DNA of 64,000 nucleotides from an uncultured Nostoc sp. (GCF_937863485.1 NZ_CALMFY010000215.1:1-64000), one strand, 5' to 3'; counted from the first letter of the stretch, positions 55,096 to 64,000 are shown. Notes: a model not told the origin generated them from the letters alone. Made by a program: numbers and translations.

Positions 55096-58000
55096 ATGTG
55101 GATCGTCAAAATTGCTTTACGTCTTCCGTATACATTCGCGATCGCTGCCTTAATGATTGTGATCTTGGGTGTAGTAACGATATTTGGCACAGCGGTTGAC
55201 ATTTTTCCCGCAATCAACATTCCGGTTGTCAGTATAGTTTGGACTTATACTGGTACTACATCTGAGGAAATGGCACAGCGAATCGTAACAATTAGCGAAC
55301 GTGCCATGACAACAACTGTTGGGGACATCGAACACATTGAGTCTCAATCTTTAAGTGGTGTTAGTGTCGTCAAGGTTTTCTTCCAACCGAGCGTTAATAT
55401 AGCCTCAGCCGTCGCTCAAATCACCTCTGTCAGCCAAACAATTCTCCGTCCTTTGCCACCCGGGATCACGCCGCCATTCATCATTCAGTACAACGCTTCT
55501 AGCGTACCGATTATCCAGATGAGTGTCAGCAGCAAAAACTTGCCGGAACAAGCGCTCAACGACTATGCTACCAACTTTGTTCGCACTCAGTTAGCAACAG
55601 TGCAAGGGGCGAGTGTACCTTTGCCCTATGGTGGTAAACCTCGGCAAATTATGGTTGATATCGATCCCCAAGCGATGTTGGCTAAAGGCGTTTCTGCCCA
55701 AGATGTGACTAATGCTGTCAGTGTTCAAAATCTGGTCTTGCCCGCGGGCAATATGAAGATAGGCGCTCGCGACTTCGCCGTACAAATCAATAATAGTCCA
55801 GATGTAGTGTCAGCCCTCAACGACTTGCCAATTAAGCAAGTTAATGGTAACATAACTTACATTCGCGATGTTGCCCAGGTACGAGATGGCTTTGCTGTAC
55901 AAGCAAACATAGTACGTGAAAATGGCAGGCGATCAAGCTTACTGAGTATTCTCAAAAGTGGCAATGCCTCAACTATTGATGTGATTGATCGGGTAAAAAA
56001 AGCTTTGCCTCGCATCCAATCCACCTTGCCCCCAGGACTGAATTTAGCGTTTTTGTTCGATCAATCTGTATTTGTTAAGGCTTCGATTCAAGGCGTTCTC
56101 AAAGAAGGATTGATTGCAGGATGTCTCACCGCGCTGATGATTTTGGTTTTCTTAGGAAGTTGGCGCAGCACTGTAATTGTAGCCGTATCGATTCCCCTCT
56201 CGATGCTGGTTTCGATTATTGTGATGAGTCGTTTGGGACAAACTTTCAACATTATGACTTTGGGGGGTTTGTCCTTAGCTGTCGGTATTCTTGTAGATGA
56301 TGCCACAGTCGAGATTGAAAATATCCACCGAAATCTTGGACAAGGTAAACCAATCAAGCGAGCAATCTTGGATGGAGCGCAGCAAATCGCAACTCCAGCA
56401 CTTGTAGCAACATTATGTATTTGTATTGTCTTTGTGCCGGTGGTGTTTCTGAGTGGAGTGGCAAAGTACCTGTTTGTCCCGCTAGCGATGGCGGTAGTAT
56501 TTGCCATGCTTGCTTCTTATGTGCTGTCTCGGACTGTAGTACCGACGATGGCAAATTATTTCCTACCACATGAAGCGCACTTGCATAGAGAAAGCGAGAA
56601 TCATAATGGTCATAGCGATCGCCATCATATAGATTCGCCAGTTCAAAACAATAATGGTCGTGACAACCATCATATAGATTCGCCAGTCCAAAACAATAAT
56701 GGATATGGCGATCGCCACACCCATTCACCAGTCGAAATCTATGATAGTCGCGACAACCACCATAGCCATTCGCCAGTCCAAAATAATAATGGTCATGGCG
56801 ATCGTCACCAAACAGAAGAAGCAACAACCAAAACTGCCGAACCTGTTAAGAAAGATTGGATATGGCGGCTACACGAAAAGTTTAACCGGCAATTTGAGAA
56901 ATTTCGCAGTTGGTACTACGATGTCCTAACCTCAGCATTAAATCACCGCCGCATAGTCTTTGTGCTGTTTGGTGCTTTTATAGTAAGTGCAGGAGTTTTA
57001 TTGCCGTTCGTCGGTCAAGACTTTTTCCCTGAAGTCGATGGTGGTCAGTTTAGCCTGCATGTTCGAGCCTTACCTGGTACTCGTTTGGAAGAGACAGAAA
57101 GAATTGTCAGCCAAGTCGAAGGCGTTATCCGCCAGACTGTACCGAAAGAAAATCTCTCGAAGATTCTGGATAATATCGGTTTACCCAACAGTGGTATTAA
57201 CCTTACCTATGGCTACAACGGTGCTACAATTGGCCCGGCTGATGCTGATATTCTTGTGTCCCTCAAAGAATCTGGTTCAACTTTTTCTTATGTCAAGCAA
57301 CTCCGCCAGAAATTGAAAGCGACATTTCCCAATTACACCTTCTTTTTTGAGCCGGCTGATATTGTTACTCAAATTCTGAATTTCGGTTTGCCTGCTGCTG
57401 TTGACGTGCAAATATCTGGCCCTCTGCAAAACTCAAAAGCAAACTTTAAAATTGCCAAAGAAATCGAAGCAAAGATGACGCTCATTCCTGGTGCTGTAGA
57501 TGTACACATGCAGCAAGTTGTCGATGCCCCAGAGTTACGTCTTAATGTAGATCGCACTGAGGCTCAACAACTGGGTATGACTCAGCGTGATGTTGCCAAT
57601 AGCGTTCTCACTTCTTTAAGTTCAAGCGGTCAAGCCGCAATTAACCAATGGCTCGATCCCAAAAAAGGTGTAAGTTACACCCTTGCTGTACAAGTTCCCC
57701 AGTACAAGATTGACTCTATTGACAGCCTGAAAAATACGCCAGTTGGCAACGGTCAAACCGCACCCCAACTTTTAGGTAATTTAGCTAGTGTCAAACGCGA
57801 CACAGTGATGCAAGTTGTGAATCACTACAACATTCAGCCAGTCTTCGATATTTACGCTAACTCTTCTGATCGCGATCTAGGGGGAGTTGCCCGCGATGTA
57901 GATCGAATCATCGCTGATTATAAGAAAAAATTGCCTCACGGTAGTCAGATTAATGTCCGCGGGCAAGTGCAAACGATGAACTCTTCTTTTTTGGGACTTG

Positions 58001-58566
58001 GTTTCGGACTTGTGTTTGCAATTGTGCTGGTTTACTGCTTAATGGTGGTGAACTTCCAATCTTGGCTTGATCCCCTGATTATTATGATGGCATTGCCGAG
58101 TGCTTTAGCTGGTATTGTCTGGATGCTGTTTGTCACCCGCACTACTTTTAGCGTTCCTTCGTTAATGGGTGCAATTATGAGTATAGGTGTGGCGACATCA
58201 AACAGTATTCTACTGATCACTTTTGCTAATGACCAGCGTCAAGAAGGGCAAAATGCCTATAAAGCAGCGCAAGCGGCGGGTCACACGCGGTTGCGTCCTG
58301 TATTAATGACTGCCTTAGCCATGCTCATTGGTATGGTGCCAATGTCCCTCGGTTTTGGTGAAGGTGGTGAGCAGAATGCACCCTTGGGTCGCGCTGTAAT
58401 TGGCGGCTTGTCAGCTGCAACAGTTGCAACTCTCATCTTTGTACCTGTTGTATACAGCATGTTACGGCGTCAACAACCTCGTCCTATTGATCAGGATGAT
58501 GAAGATTTAAATTTCTCAGATCTACAGACTGCATATTCCTTGTCATCATCCCAAGGCAAGGAGTAA
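55096..58566 (+). CDS. RND-family efflux transporter (HAE1/AcrB type)
   Basis: A 1,156-residue inner-membrane proton-driven pump with two copies of the RND fold. TM4 carries the proton-relay pair in LAVGILVDDATVEIENIHRN, and TM6 and TM12 blocks are clear (VFVPVVFLSGVAKYLFVPLA; MLIGMVPMSLGFGEGGEQNA). Residues about 491-578, in the loop joining the halves, are a His/Asn/Asp-rich insert with a repeated SPVQNNNG unit. The start region MWIVKIALRLPYTFAIAALM is typical. It is followed 94 bp later by its membrane-fusion partner; no outer-membrane channel gene is present. Confidence 0.94.
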   Translation: MWIVKIALRLPYTFAIAALMIVILGVVTIFGTAVDIFPAINIPVVSIVWTYTGTTSEEMAQRIVTISERAMTTTVGDIEHIESQSLSGVSVVKVFFQPSVNIASAVAQITSVSQTILRPLPPGITPPFIIQYNASSVPIIQMSVSSKNLPEQALNDYATNFVRTQLATVQGASVPLPYGGKPRQIMVDIDPQAMLAKGVSAQDVTNAVSVQNLVLPAGNMKIGARDFAVQINNSPDVVSALNDLPIKQVNGNITYIRDVAQVRDGFAVQANIVRENGRRSSLLSILKSGNASTIDVIDRVKKALPRIQSTLPPGLNLAFLFDQSVFVKASIQGVLKEGLIAGCLTALMILVFLGSWRSTVIVAVSIPLSMLVSIIVMSRLGQTFNIMTLGGLSLAVGILVDDATVEIENIHRNLGQGKPIKRAILDGAQQIATPALVATLCICIVFVPVVFLSGVAKYLFVPLAMAVVFAMLASYVLSRTVVPTMANYFLPHEAHLHRESENHNGHSDRHHIDSPVQNNNGRDNHHIDSPVQNNNGYGDRHTHSPVEIYDSRDNHHSHSPVQNNNGHGDRHQTEEATTKTAEPVKKDWIWRLHEKFNRQFEKFRSWYYDVLTSALNHRRIVFVLFGAFIVSAGVLLPFVGQDFFPEVDGGQFSLHVRALPGTRLEETERIVSQVEGVIRQTVPKENLSKILDNIGLPNSGINLTYGYNGATIGPADADILVSLKESGSTFSYVKQLRQKLKATFPNYTFFFEPADIVTQILNFGLPAAVDVQISGPLQNSKANFKIAKEIEAKMTLIPGAVDVHMQQVVDAPELRLNVDRTEAQQLGMTQRDVANSVLTSLSSSGQAAINQWLDPKKGVSYTLAVQVPQYKIDSIDSLKNTPVGNGQTAPQLLGNLASVKRDTVMQVVNHYNIQPVFDIYANSSDRDLGGVARDVDRIIADYKKKLPHGSQINVRGQVQTMNSSFLGLGFGLVFAIVLVYCLMVVNFQSWLDPLIIMMALPSALAGIVWMLFVTRTTFSVPSLMGAIMSIGVATSNSILLITFANDQRQEGQNAYKAAQAAGHTRLRPVLMTALAMLIGMVPMSLGFGEGGEQNAPLGRAVIGGLSAATVATLIFVPVVYSMLRRQQPRPIDQDDEDLNFSDLQTAYSLSSSQGKE
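56570..56830 (+). repeat. In-gene tandem repeat encoding a His/Asn-rich loop of the RND pump
   Basis: Units close to 'gattcgccagtccaaaacaataatgg' recur about four times (at 56630, 56677, 56725 and 56767), each encoding S-P-V-Q-N-N-N-G followed by D/H-rich residues. The frame is preserved. Confidence 0.8.
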
Positions 58567-58660
58567 GCAATTTCATTGTTCAATAATTGCCAAAGCCAAT
58601 GATGGTAATGACTCTAGCTGCTGAATTTCTGCAAATTAGATAATATGGGACAGCTTACCT

Positions 58661-60022
58661 ATGGATTCTCAGCCTCCATCTCCTGATTTAGAACAACAAA
58701 CGACTTCTAGAAAACAAAGGCGCGGCATCGGTCGAATTGGTTGGGCTGTAATTGGTGCTGTTTTTTTTGGTAGCCTACTAGCCATAGGTATTCTGCCTCG
58801 GTTAAGCCAAAGGTCAGAATTACAAGCAGCAGTCAAGGAAGCAAGCACCTTAACCTCAGTCAACATTATCACTGCTCGTCGCGCTGCTGCTACTACCAAT
58901 TTGGAACTACCTGGGAGTGTTGTAGCCCTTAACCAAACGACCATCTACGCTCGCAGTACTGGGTATTTGCGGCGGTGGTATGCAGACATTGGCGATCGCG
59001 TGCAGGCTGGTCAGTTATTAGCAGAGATTGATTCACCAGACATAGATCAGCAAGTTTTGCAAGCAAAGGCAGAGTTAGCACAAGCACAAGCTAACGTCCT
59101 TCAAAGTCGTGCTAGTTTAGCTAAAGGTGCTTCTGATTTGAAGCAAGCCCAGGCTAATCTATTGATCGCACGTCAGAGTTGGCAGCGCTGGAGTGTTCTT
59201 GTCAAGCAAGGTGCAGTGCCTCAACAAGATGCAGATACAAGATATGCCACATATCAAGCTAATCTTGCCAACGTTGAGGCAGCAAAAAATACTATCAATT
59301 CTGACTCTGCTAACGTCAAAGCAGCACAAGCTAACGTTTATGCAAGTCAAGCAAACTTCCAGCGTAATACCGTATTGCAGTCTTACAAGAAAGTCACTGC
59401 TCCCTTTGCAGGGGTGATTACCGCACGTAATGTAAATACAGGTGTTTTAATTTCAGCAGGTAGTGGCAACAGCAATACTAGTAGTAACACCAATACTAGC
59501 AATACCAGCACTAGCAATACCAGCCTTTATACTATTGCTGCTTATGACAAGCTAGATGTGAATGTGAATGTTCCACAGAGTTTATCACCGTCATTTGAGA
59601 CTGGTCAAACAGCAGAAATTACAGTTAAAGAGTTACCACAACGAGTGTTTACGGGTAAAGTAGTGCGTACTAGCAACGCTATAGATCCAAATACTCGCAC
59701 TTTGCTAACACAATTAGAAGTGGAGAATTACAACGCGACGCTGCGACCTGGGATGTATGCCACTGTTAAATTCGCCATTAATCGCACTAATACTCCGTTT
59801 GTTGTGCCAGATAGTGCTTTAGTCAATAACGCCGGAGGTACGCAGGTAGCAACTCTAACCAAAGATCAAACAGTGCATTATCAAAAAGTTGTCGTTGGGC
59901 GAGATTATGGTACTGAAGTCGAAATTACATCAGGTTTGACAGGAAATGAATCGTTAATTGCCACTCCTACGGTTGATGAGACAGAGGGTTTGCGCGTGCA
60001 GCCAGTTGCACAAAAAAAGTAG
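58661..60022 (+). CDS. RND efflux membrane-fusion protein
   Basis: A 453-residue periplasmic adaptor. The N-terminal membrane anchor (IGWAVIGAVFFGSLLAIGIL, about 26-45) is followed by a lipoyl-like half with GSVVALNQTTIYARSTGYL and VQAGQLLAEIDSPD, a coiled-coil hairpin (125-230, rich in Ala and Gln), and beta-barrel strands. Residues about 267-288 are a Ser/Asn/Thr-only stretch (SGNSNTSSNTNTSNTS) after the lipoyl segment. It should link the RND pump to a TolC-type channel. It lies 94 bp after the pump gene, likely in one operon. Confidence 0.93.
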   Translation: MDSQPPSPDLEQQTTSRKQRRGIGRIGWAVIGAVFFGSLLAIGILPRLSQRSELQAAVKEASTLTSVNIITARRAAATTNLELPGSVVALNQTTIYARSTGYLRRWYADIGDRVQAGQLLAEIDSPDIDQQVLQAKAELAQAQANVLQSRASLAKGASDLKQAQANLLIARQSWQRWSVLVKQGAVPQQDADTRYATYQANLANVEAAKNTINSDSANVKAAQANVYASQANFQRNTVLQSYKKVTAPFAGVITARNVNTGVLISAGSGNSNTSSNTNTSNTSTSNTSLYTIAAYDKLDVNVNVPQSLSPSFETGQTAEITVKELPQRVFTGKVVRTSNAIDPNTRTLLTQLEVENYNATLRPGMYATVKFAINRTNTPFVVPDSALVNNAGGTQVATLTKDQTVHYQKVVVGRDYGTEVEITSGLTGNESLIATPTVDETEGLRVQPVAQKK

Positions 60023-60353
60023 ACTCAATGTTGTCAATTTACAGCGCTTTTCATCTAAGTGAGGTACATTAACCCACCCTCCCCGATACCTTGGGGAAGG
60101 GAGGGTGTACTCCATTAACTTCTAATTTGCTGCTTGCCAAAGGCATCGCTTCTTCAATTGCCCCTTTGTCCCCTGACTTCTTGTACTAGAAGCTAAAAGT
60201 AGTACAAAGTACACCTGTAACTGCTGTATCATTGGCGCTAATTCCTTCAGGATTGAGGAGAAAATATACATCAATATAGTTAGGACTATTAATACTAAAA
60301 ATGAAGCGATGACATGACAAGCGAACAAAATATTTAAAGGTCAGCAGTGTTAA
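60023..60353. other. Intergenic region between convergent genes
   Basis: A hairpin 'accctccccgataccttggggaagggagggt' type (about 60076-60106) lies near the end of the fusion-protein gene and may be its terminator. No gene is seen in the rest. Confidence 0.45.
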
Positions 60354-61322
60354 TCAAGCAAATACTTTATCGCGGTTATGGGGTGCATCAAAATCAATCA
60401 GTGGCCCTTTTGGGACGATGCGAGTTGGATTAACCTGGGGATGGCTCTTATAATAATGCCGTTTGATGTGGTCAAGATTGCAAGTCTCTTTGACTCCCGG
60501 CAGTTGGTAAAGTTCTTTGAGATAATTCCACAGATTCGGATAATCTACAATCCTACGTAAGTTGCATTTGAAATGCACATAATAAACTACATCGAAACGA
60601 AACAGAGTAGTGAACATACACCAGTCCGCCTCAGTAATTTCCTTTCCGCAAAGATAGCGTTGATTTCCCAATATTTTTTCCCAGTAATCGAGAGCCGTGA
60701 ATAATTCCGTTACTGCTTTATCATAAGCCGATTGAGTGGTAGCAAATCCCGCCCGGTAGACACCGTTATTTATTGGTTGATAAATTGTATCAATCGTCTC
60801 GTCAATTATTTTTTGTAAATGTTCTGGATAAAAGTTAATATTTTGTTTAGCGAAAGCATTGAATTCTGTATCAAACATGCGGATGATTTCACGGGATTCA
60901 TTATTGACAATTGTCCCATTTTGGATATCCCATAAAACTGGAACTGTCACCCGGCCGCTATAGTTAGGGTCAGCCTTCAGATAAAGTTGCCAAAGATATT
61001 GAGTACCGTTGACTGTATCGGGAATGCACCCCGGTTCATCGCCAAATTCCCAGCTATTTTGAGCAATTTCTGCTGCAACGACCGATAACCCAATGACATC
61101 TTGGAGTCCTTTTAATTGGCGGATAATGGCGGTGCGACACGCCCAAGGGCAAGCCCAAGAAATATATAGATGATAGCGCCCTGCTTCAGCTTTCAAACCA
61201 TTAGAACCATCAGATGTAATGTGGTTACGGAAAGTTGTTGATGGACGGATAAATTTACCTTCTGAGTCTTCTTGATCTCTTTGAGATACCCACTGACCAT
61301 TCTTAAGAATTCCCAAACCCAT
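60354..61322 (-). CDS. Xi-class glutathione transferase (glutathionyl-hydroquinone reductase type)
   Basis: 322 residues. The thioredoxin-like N-terminal domain has the catalytic Cys58 in YISWACPWACRTAIIRQLKG, the family's CPWA motif; GRVTVPVLWD and VNNESREIIRMFD bind glutathione. The helical C-terminal domain has LCGKEITEADWCMFTTLFRFD and VYYVHFKCNLR. Members remove glutathione from glutathionyl-hydroquinones. The start MGLGILKNGQW is typical. A MITE-like element (61334-61455) starts just upstream of the start codon. Confidence 0.95.
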   Translation of the reverse strand: MGLGILKNGQWVSQRDQEDSEGKFIRPSTTFRNHITSDGSNGLKAEAGRYHLYISWACPWACRTAIIRQLKGLQDVIGLSVVAAEIAQNSWEFGDEPGCIPDTVNGTQYLWQLYLKADPNYSGRVTVPVLWDIQNGTIVNNESREIIRMFDTEFNAFAKQNINFYPEHLQKIIDETIDTIYQPINNGVYRAGFATTQSAYDKAVTELFTALDYWEKILGNQRYLCGKEITEADWCMFTTLFRFDVVYYVHFKCNLRRIVDYPNLWNYLKELYQLPGVKETCNLDHIKRHYYKSHPQVNPTRIVPKGPLIDFDAPHNRDKVFA

Positions 61323-61333
61323 AATTATCTCCT

Positions 61334-61455
61334 TAGTACAGTTTTGCGTAAAAACGTAATGTTTTTAAATGCAGAAGGACGCAAAGTAAACGCAAAGTGA
61401 CACAGAGTTTTGCCTAATTTATTTCGCTACGAATTAATGAAATGTTGTATTTAGT
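61334..61455. mobile_element. Compact relative of the 18399 MITE
   Basis: It opens TTAGTACAGTTTTGCGTAAA, and its right end 'attaatgaaatgttgtattta' matches the right end of the element at 18399-18760, with degenerate terminal bases. It is about 120 bp long and holds a short ACGCAAAGTAA duplication where the other copy has its minisatellite. It lies 12 bp upstream of the glutathione transferase start. Confidence 0.6.
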
Positions 61456-61831
61456 TATTAGTCAAGAGTGAAGAATCTAAAACTCTGGACTTTTGACTTT
61501 TGACCAAATTTTAGATTTTTAATTTTGGAAAATGGAATTGTTGGCGGAGCCTCTCGTAGAGAAGATTCTTGCGTTCGATTATTTAATGCATGTTTGAGAC
61601 TTGCGAATTAGAACGCGAGAATAATTATATTTTTCCATTCTCCAAACATTTTATGCCTTGCAAGTGACTTAATTGCTGGGGTCAATCTAAAATCTAAAAT
61701 CGTTCGACTGAACGACTCGCCTTGAGCGTACCCCTACGGGGATCTTGCTAGCAAGAGCGTCTCCAAGAGTTGCCGAAAGGAGCCGTTCGCGTAGCGTTCC
61801 GCAGGAAAGTCCAAAATCCAAAATTGCTTGA
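61456..61831. other. Repeat-rich gap between the GST and gatC
   Basis: It is made of 'ctaaaatctaaaat', 'ggagcctctcgtagagaag', 'gttcgactgaacgac', 'gccgttcgcgtagcgttccg' and similar interspersed repeats, the same family of sequences found inside the copA and rtcB reading frames. No gene seen. Confidence 0.5.
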
Positions 61832-62122
61832 CTATTGAGCGTTGAGGATTTTTGGCACTTTGAAAAACTCCCCTTCTTGTTCAGGCGCACTTTTAAGAAT
61901 GCTTTCCCGGTCTGGATAGGGTTGCAATTCATCCTCTCGTGTGATGTTGCTGACATCAATTGCCCGTGTTGTTGGGGGCACATTACTAACATCAAGTTCA
62001 TTCAACTGTTCAATATAATCCAAAATATTTCCTAACTGGGTAGTGAATTGTTCCTCTTCTTCTGGAGTCAATTCTAAACGAGCAAGATTAGCTACTTTAT
62101 GAACTTGTTCTTGGTCAATCAT
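61832..62122 (-). CDS. gatC: Aspartyl/glutamyl-tRNA amidotransferase subunit C
   Basis: GatC is the small subunit of the GatCAB amidotransferase that converts Glu-tRNA(Gln) to Gln-tRNA(Gln). The 96-residue product has the family start [44 protein letters not shown], and the end [10 protein letters not shown]. It is complete; gatA and gatB are not in the window, the usual separated arrangement in cyanobacteria. Confidence 0.96.
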   Translation of the reverse strand: MIDQEQVHKVANLARLELTPEEEEQFTTQLGNILDYIEQLNELDVSNVPPTTRAIDVSNITREDELQPYPDRESILKSAPEQEGEFFKVPKILNAQ

Positions 62123-62145
62123 ATTTTTTTGTTAGGAGTTAGAAG

Positions 62146-62165
62146 AGACGCGATTAATCGCGTCT
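62146..62165. repeat. 20-bp palindrome, third copy
   Basis: AGACGCGATTAATCGCGTCT followed by GTACA, identical to the copy at 4674-4693. It lies between gatC and ycf3. Confidence 0.8.
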
Positions 62166-62212
62166 GTACAAGAGTTAGGAGTGAATGATTCATAATTCCT
62201 AACTCATCACTT

Positions 62213-62734
62213 TTAGAAGAATACGTCAATTTGCGATCGCTTAGTGGTTTTCAGCCAGTTTTGGGCTTCGATGTAGTTATTGGGAGCCATGCGAATAGCT
62301 CGAATCCAATAGTCTGCTGCTTGGTCAAACAGTGCTTCGCCAGCCTCGTTATCTCCAGCTTCTTTCTCCCTTTCACCTTGGTAGTGATAAATCACAGCGA
62401 TGTTGTTCAAGGCTTGGGGCATACGTGGGTTTAACTCAATTGCCTGGTGATACAGTTCTAAAGCTTTTTTGTGGTCGCCGTTGCTGGCATAGATTAGCCC
62501 CATATTGTAAAGAATATAGCCGCGATCGTTTGTATCTTCCTCTAGTGTTAAAGCTTCTTCATAGTATTCCAATGCTTCAGCATATTCCCCTTCTGCTTGG
62601 GCTGACATGCCATCTCGATAATAAACAAACGCTTCTTTAGCTTTTTTGTTGGTTGGCAGGATTTTCAGGATGATATCCGCCATTACTGTAAAGGATTTGT
62701 CAACAAAATTATCGTTTTTTTGTGTTCTTGGCAT
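62213..62734 (-). CDS. ycf3: Photosystem I assembly protein Ycf3
   Basis: Ycf3 is a thylakoid-associated chaperone needed for PSI complex assembly. The 173-residue product (from ATG 62734, [20 protein letters not shown]) has three TPR motifs between about 33 and 150: [40 protein letters not shown] and [18 protein letters not shown]. The frame is open upstream, but that 37-residue extension is translated from tandem 'ggggattgggga' repeats and is not part of the protein. It is on the minus strand with SRAP upstream. Confidence 0.96.
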   Translation of the reverse strand: MPRTQKNDNFVDKSFTVMADIILKILPTNKKAKEAFVYYRDGMSAQAEGEYAEALEYYEEALTLEEDTNDRGYILYNMGLIYASNGDHKKALELYHQAIELNPRMPQALNNIAVIYHYQGEREKEAGDNEAGEALFDQAADYWIRAIRMAPNNYIEAQNWLKTTKRSQIDVFF

Positions 62735-62913
62735 ATTTGTCTCTGGGGATTGGGGATTGGAGAACTCGGGGTCCCCTCTGGGGATAAGGGGTAATGGGGA
62801 TTGGGGAACTTGGGGTTCCCTCTGGGGATAAGAGGTAATGGGCATGGGGCAATAATCAATAGTTTTTCTTCCCCTGCTCCCTCATCTCCCCAATCCCCTA
62901 GTACACTCAATAG
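62735..62913. repeat. Tandem low-complexity repeats upstream of ycf3
   Basis: Repeats of 'ctggggataagg(g/a)gtaatggg' and 'ggggattggggaa' occur over about 62747-62900, in two similar blocks of about 57 bp (62755-62805 and 62812-62850). They keep an open frame into ycf3 but are non-coding in origin. Confidence 0.6.
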
Positions 62914-63639
62914 CTAATTTAACTGATTTGCGGTGGCATTCTTCTTACTGAGTGGGATGATGCACTCTTGACTATTATGGCGAGAGTTGTTTACCAAGGT
63001 GCTAACTTGATAGGCAGTCATTGCTGACGCTGGATAGGGACGCAATAACTGCTGTAGGGTTTGGGGCGTTTGCACTTGTAAATCTAGCCATAAATCGTAA
63101 TCTTGTGGCTCTAAAATCACTGGCATCCGCTCGTGGATCGGTTGGAGTAATTCGTTAGCTGCCGTTGTCAAAATTGTACAAGAGATTATTTCCTCGTTAG
63201 CAGGCGTTCCCGCTTCGGGTTGCCGTGGGCATCGCCATTTCTCCCACAAACCTGCAAAGCCGAAGGGTTGCCCATCTTGAAGATGAAAATAAAACGGCTG
63301 TTTTTTGCCTTGTTGCCGTTGCCACTCATAAAAGCCATCAGCTAGCACTAAACAGCGTCTGTGCTTAAAAGCCGAACGAAAAGCGGGTTTTTCGGCAACA
63401 GTTTCTGCCCTAGCGTTAATTAGCTTTGCCCCCATTCCTGCATCTTTCGCCCATGACGGAATTAAGCCCCAATGCAACTGCTTAAATTCACGCTTTTCGC
63501 TTTCGGGATTTTGTAACACTGTTGCCACCATTTGCGTAGGTGCAATGTTATATTCGGCTGCTAAATCGGGAACTGACTCCACATGGAAAACTTGAGATAA
63601 TCCTGCTGCTGACTGCTTTAGAGTAAATCTTCCACACAT
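62914..63639 (-). CDS. SRAP (HMCES/YedK) abasic-site processing protein
   Basis: 241 residues. The catalytic Cys2 (MCGRFTLKQ), which forms a thiazolidine crosslink with abasic sites in single-stranded DNA after Met removal, is present. So are PTQMVATVL, HWGLIPSWAKD, INARAETV, LADGFYEW and the His in HERMPVIL. Residues about 133-146 (RCPRQPEAGTPANE) are an insert whose DNA (63196-63238) matches the 'gcgatgcccacggcaacccg' interspersed repeat. The rest is normal. It protects replication forks; no partner gene is adjacent. Confidence 0.94.
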   Translation of the reverse strand: MCGRFTLKQSAAGLSQVFHVESVPDLAAEYNIAPTQMVATVLQNPESEKREFKQLHWGLIPSWAKDAGMGAKLINARAETVAEKPAFRSAFKHRRCLVLADGFYEWQRQQGKKQPFYFHLQDGQPFGFAGLWEKWRCPRQPEAGTPANEEIISCTILTTAANELLQPIHERMPVILEPQDYDLWLDLQVQTPQTLQQLLRPYPASAMTAYQVSTLVNNSRHNSQECIIPLSKKNATANQLN

Positions 63640-63839
63640 ACTTTTATTCTCGATCCCTAACTAAATTAAACATCTCAATCTAGAAATAAATAATATTTTT
63701 TTTTATTTTTTCGGATAATTTTATGTAGTACGCTCAGATGCTAAATCTAAAAAAAATTATCCGGTTTTTGGAAAATCTTTTGGTAAGATATTGTATTTTG
63801 AACCTTCAATTATCAACATATTACTAACTGTATTTTAAC

Positions 63840-64000
63840 ATGGAACTACTGCGTCTGTACGATTTTTTACCATCTGGCAATGGTTATAAGATACGTCTTT
63901 TATTGACACAACTAGGTATGCCTTTTGAGAGAATAGAGCTTAACATCTTGAAAGGCGAGACCCAAACACCAGAATTTTTAAGTAAAAATCCTAACGGTAA
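63840..64000 (+). CDS. Glutathione S-transferase, N-terminal part (runs off the window)
   Basis: From ATG 63840, MELLRLYDFLPSGNGYKIRL opens a thioredoxin-like GST domain (LLTQLGMPFERIELNIL, KGETQTPEFLSKNPNGK). The window ends at codon 53, so the class cannot be decided. The start follows an AT-rich gap of 200 bp after the SRAP gene. Confidence 0.85.
   Translation, partial: MELLRLYDFLPSGNGYKIRLLLTQLGMPFERIELNILKGETQTPEFLSKNPNG

Noticed and set aside
62735-62845. Longer ycf3 start
   Set aside because: The extra residues come from 'ggggattgggga' tandem repeats; Ycf3 normally starts at MPRTQ-like sequence.

Overview
The window looks like chromosome of a filamentous, nitrogen-fixing cyanobacterium of the Nostoc/Anabaena type. 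The support is the dense scatter of HIP1 octamers (GCGATCGC), cyanobacterium-specific genes (ycf3, pipX, sepF, a high-light-inducible protein, an LpxB-related protein), a nifH gene, an xisH/xisI pair, heptameric tandem repeats of the STRR kind, and many short palindromic or MITE-like repeats between and even inside genes. This is inferred from gene content; no marker here fixes the species.

Layout. 0-1.7 kb: repeats and a decayed coding region, then an orphan nifH with a strong terminator. 3.3-14 kb: housekeeping genes on the + strand: der, an EcfT/CbiQ-like membrane protein, a TrpE/PabB-type chorismate enzyme, pipX-pipY (4-bp overlap), sepF, proC and a Ski2-like helicase. 14-19 kb: a secreted hypothetical, a His-rich Zn/Cd-type P1B ATPase, another exported protein, and a MITE carrying a 41-bp minisatellite. 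19-22 kb: an RsbRD-type histidine kinase, a HEAT remnant and a caspase-like protease. 22-29 kb: a Rieske oxygenase, a MerR regulator, a copper-export operon (chaperone, CopA, small membrane protein) and RtcB. 29-34 kb: two hybrid kinases, a decayed kinase and a NarL-type regulator. 34-45 kb: LpxB-related protein, Ser/Thr kinase, CapA-like protein, tRNA-Ser(CGA), methyltransferase, class A beta-lactamase-like protein, 2-hydroxyacid dehydrogenase, M50-like protease and an FHA protein, with three MITE insertions, one nested. 45-53 kb: pgl, rph, an adenylate kinase, a CobO-like protein without a P-loop, dcd, xisI-xisH, thyX, hli and a thioredoxin-fold protein. 53-64 kb: an RND pump with its membrane-fusion protein, a Xi-class GST, gatC, ycf3, a SRAP protein and the start of another GST.

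How parts work together. The metal genes form two defence units. The copper operon has a 30-bp MerR-type dyad upstream and a MerR gene beyond its far end, which suggests one regulon. dcd and thyX both serve dTMP supply. PipX and PipY belong to the nitrogen/carbon PII network.

The most unusual observation is at 50.39-51.49 kb. The xisH-xisI pair lies between two 52-bp direct repeats (51/52 identical), and the upstream-side repeat is the genuine 3' end of thyX including its stop codon. This is the footprint expected of a small cassette that inserted at the end of thyX. Other notable items are a three-copy, exactly 110-bp MITE family, an IS5-like MITE with 3-bp TNA duplications, a MITE nested in a MITE, and at least six genes whose reading frames appear to have absorbed intergenic-type repeats in frame.
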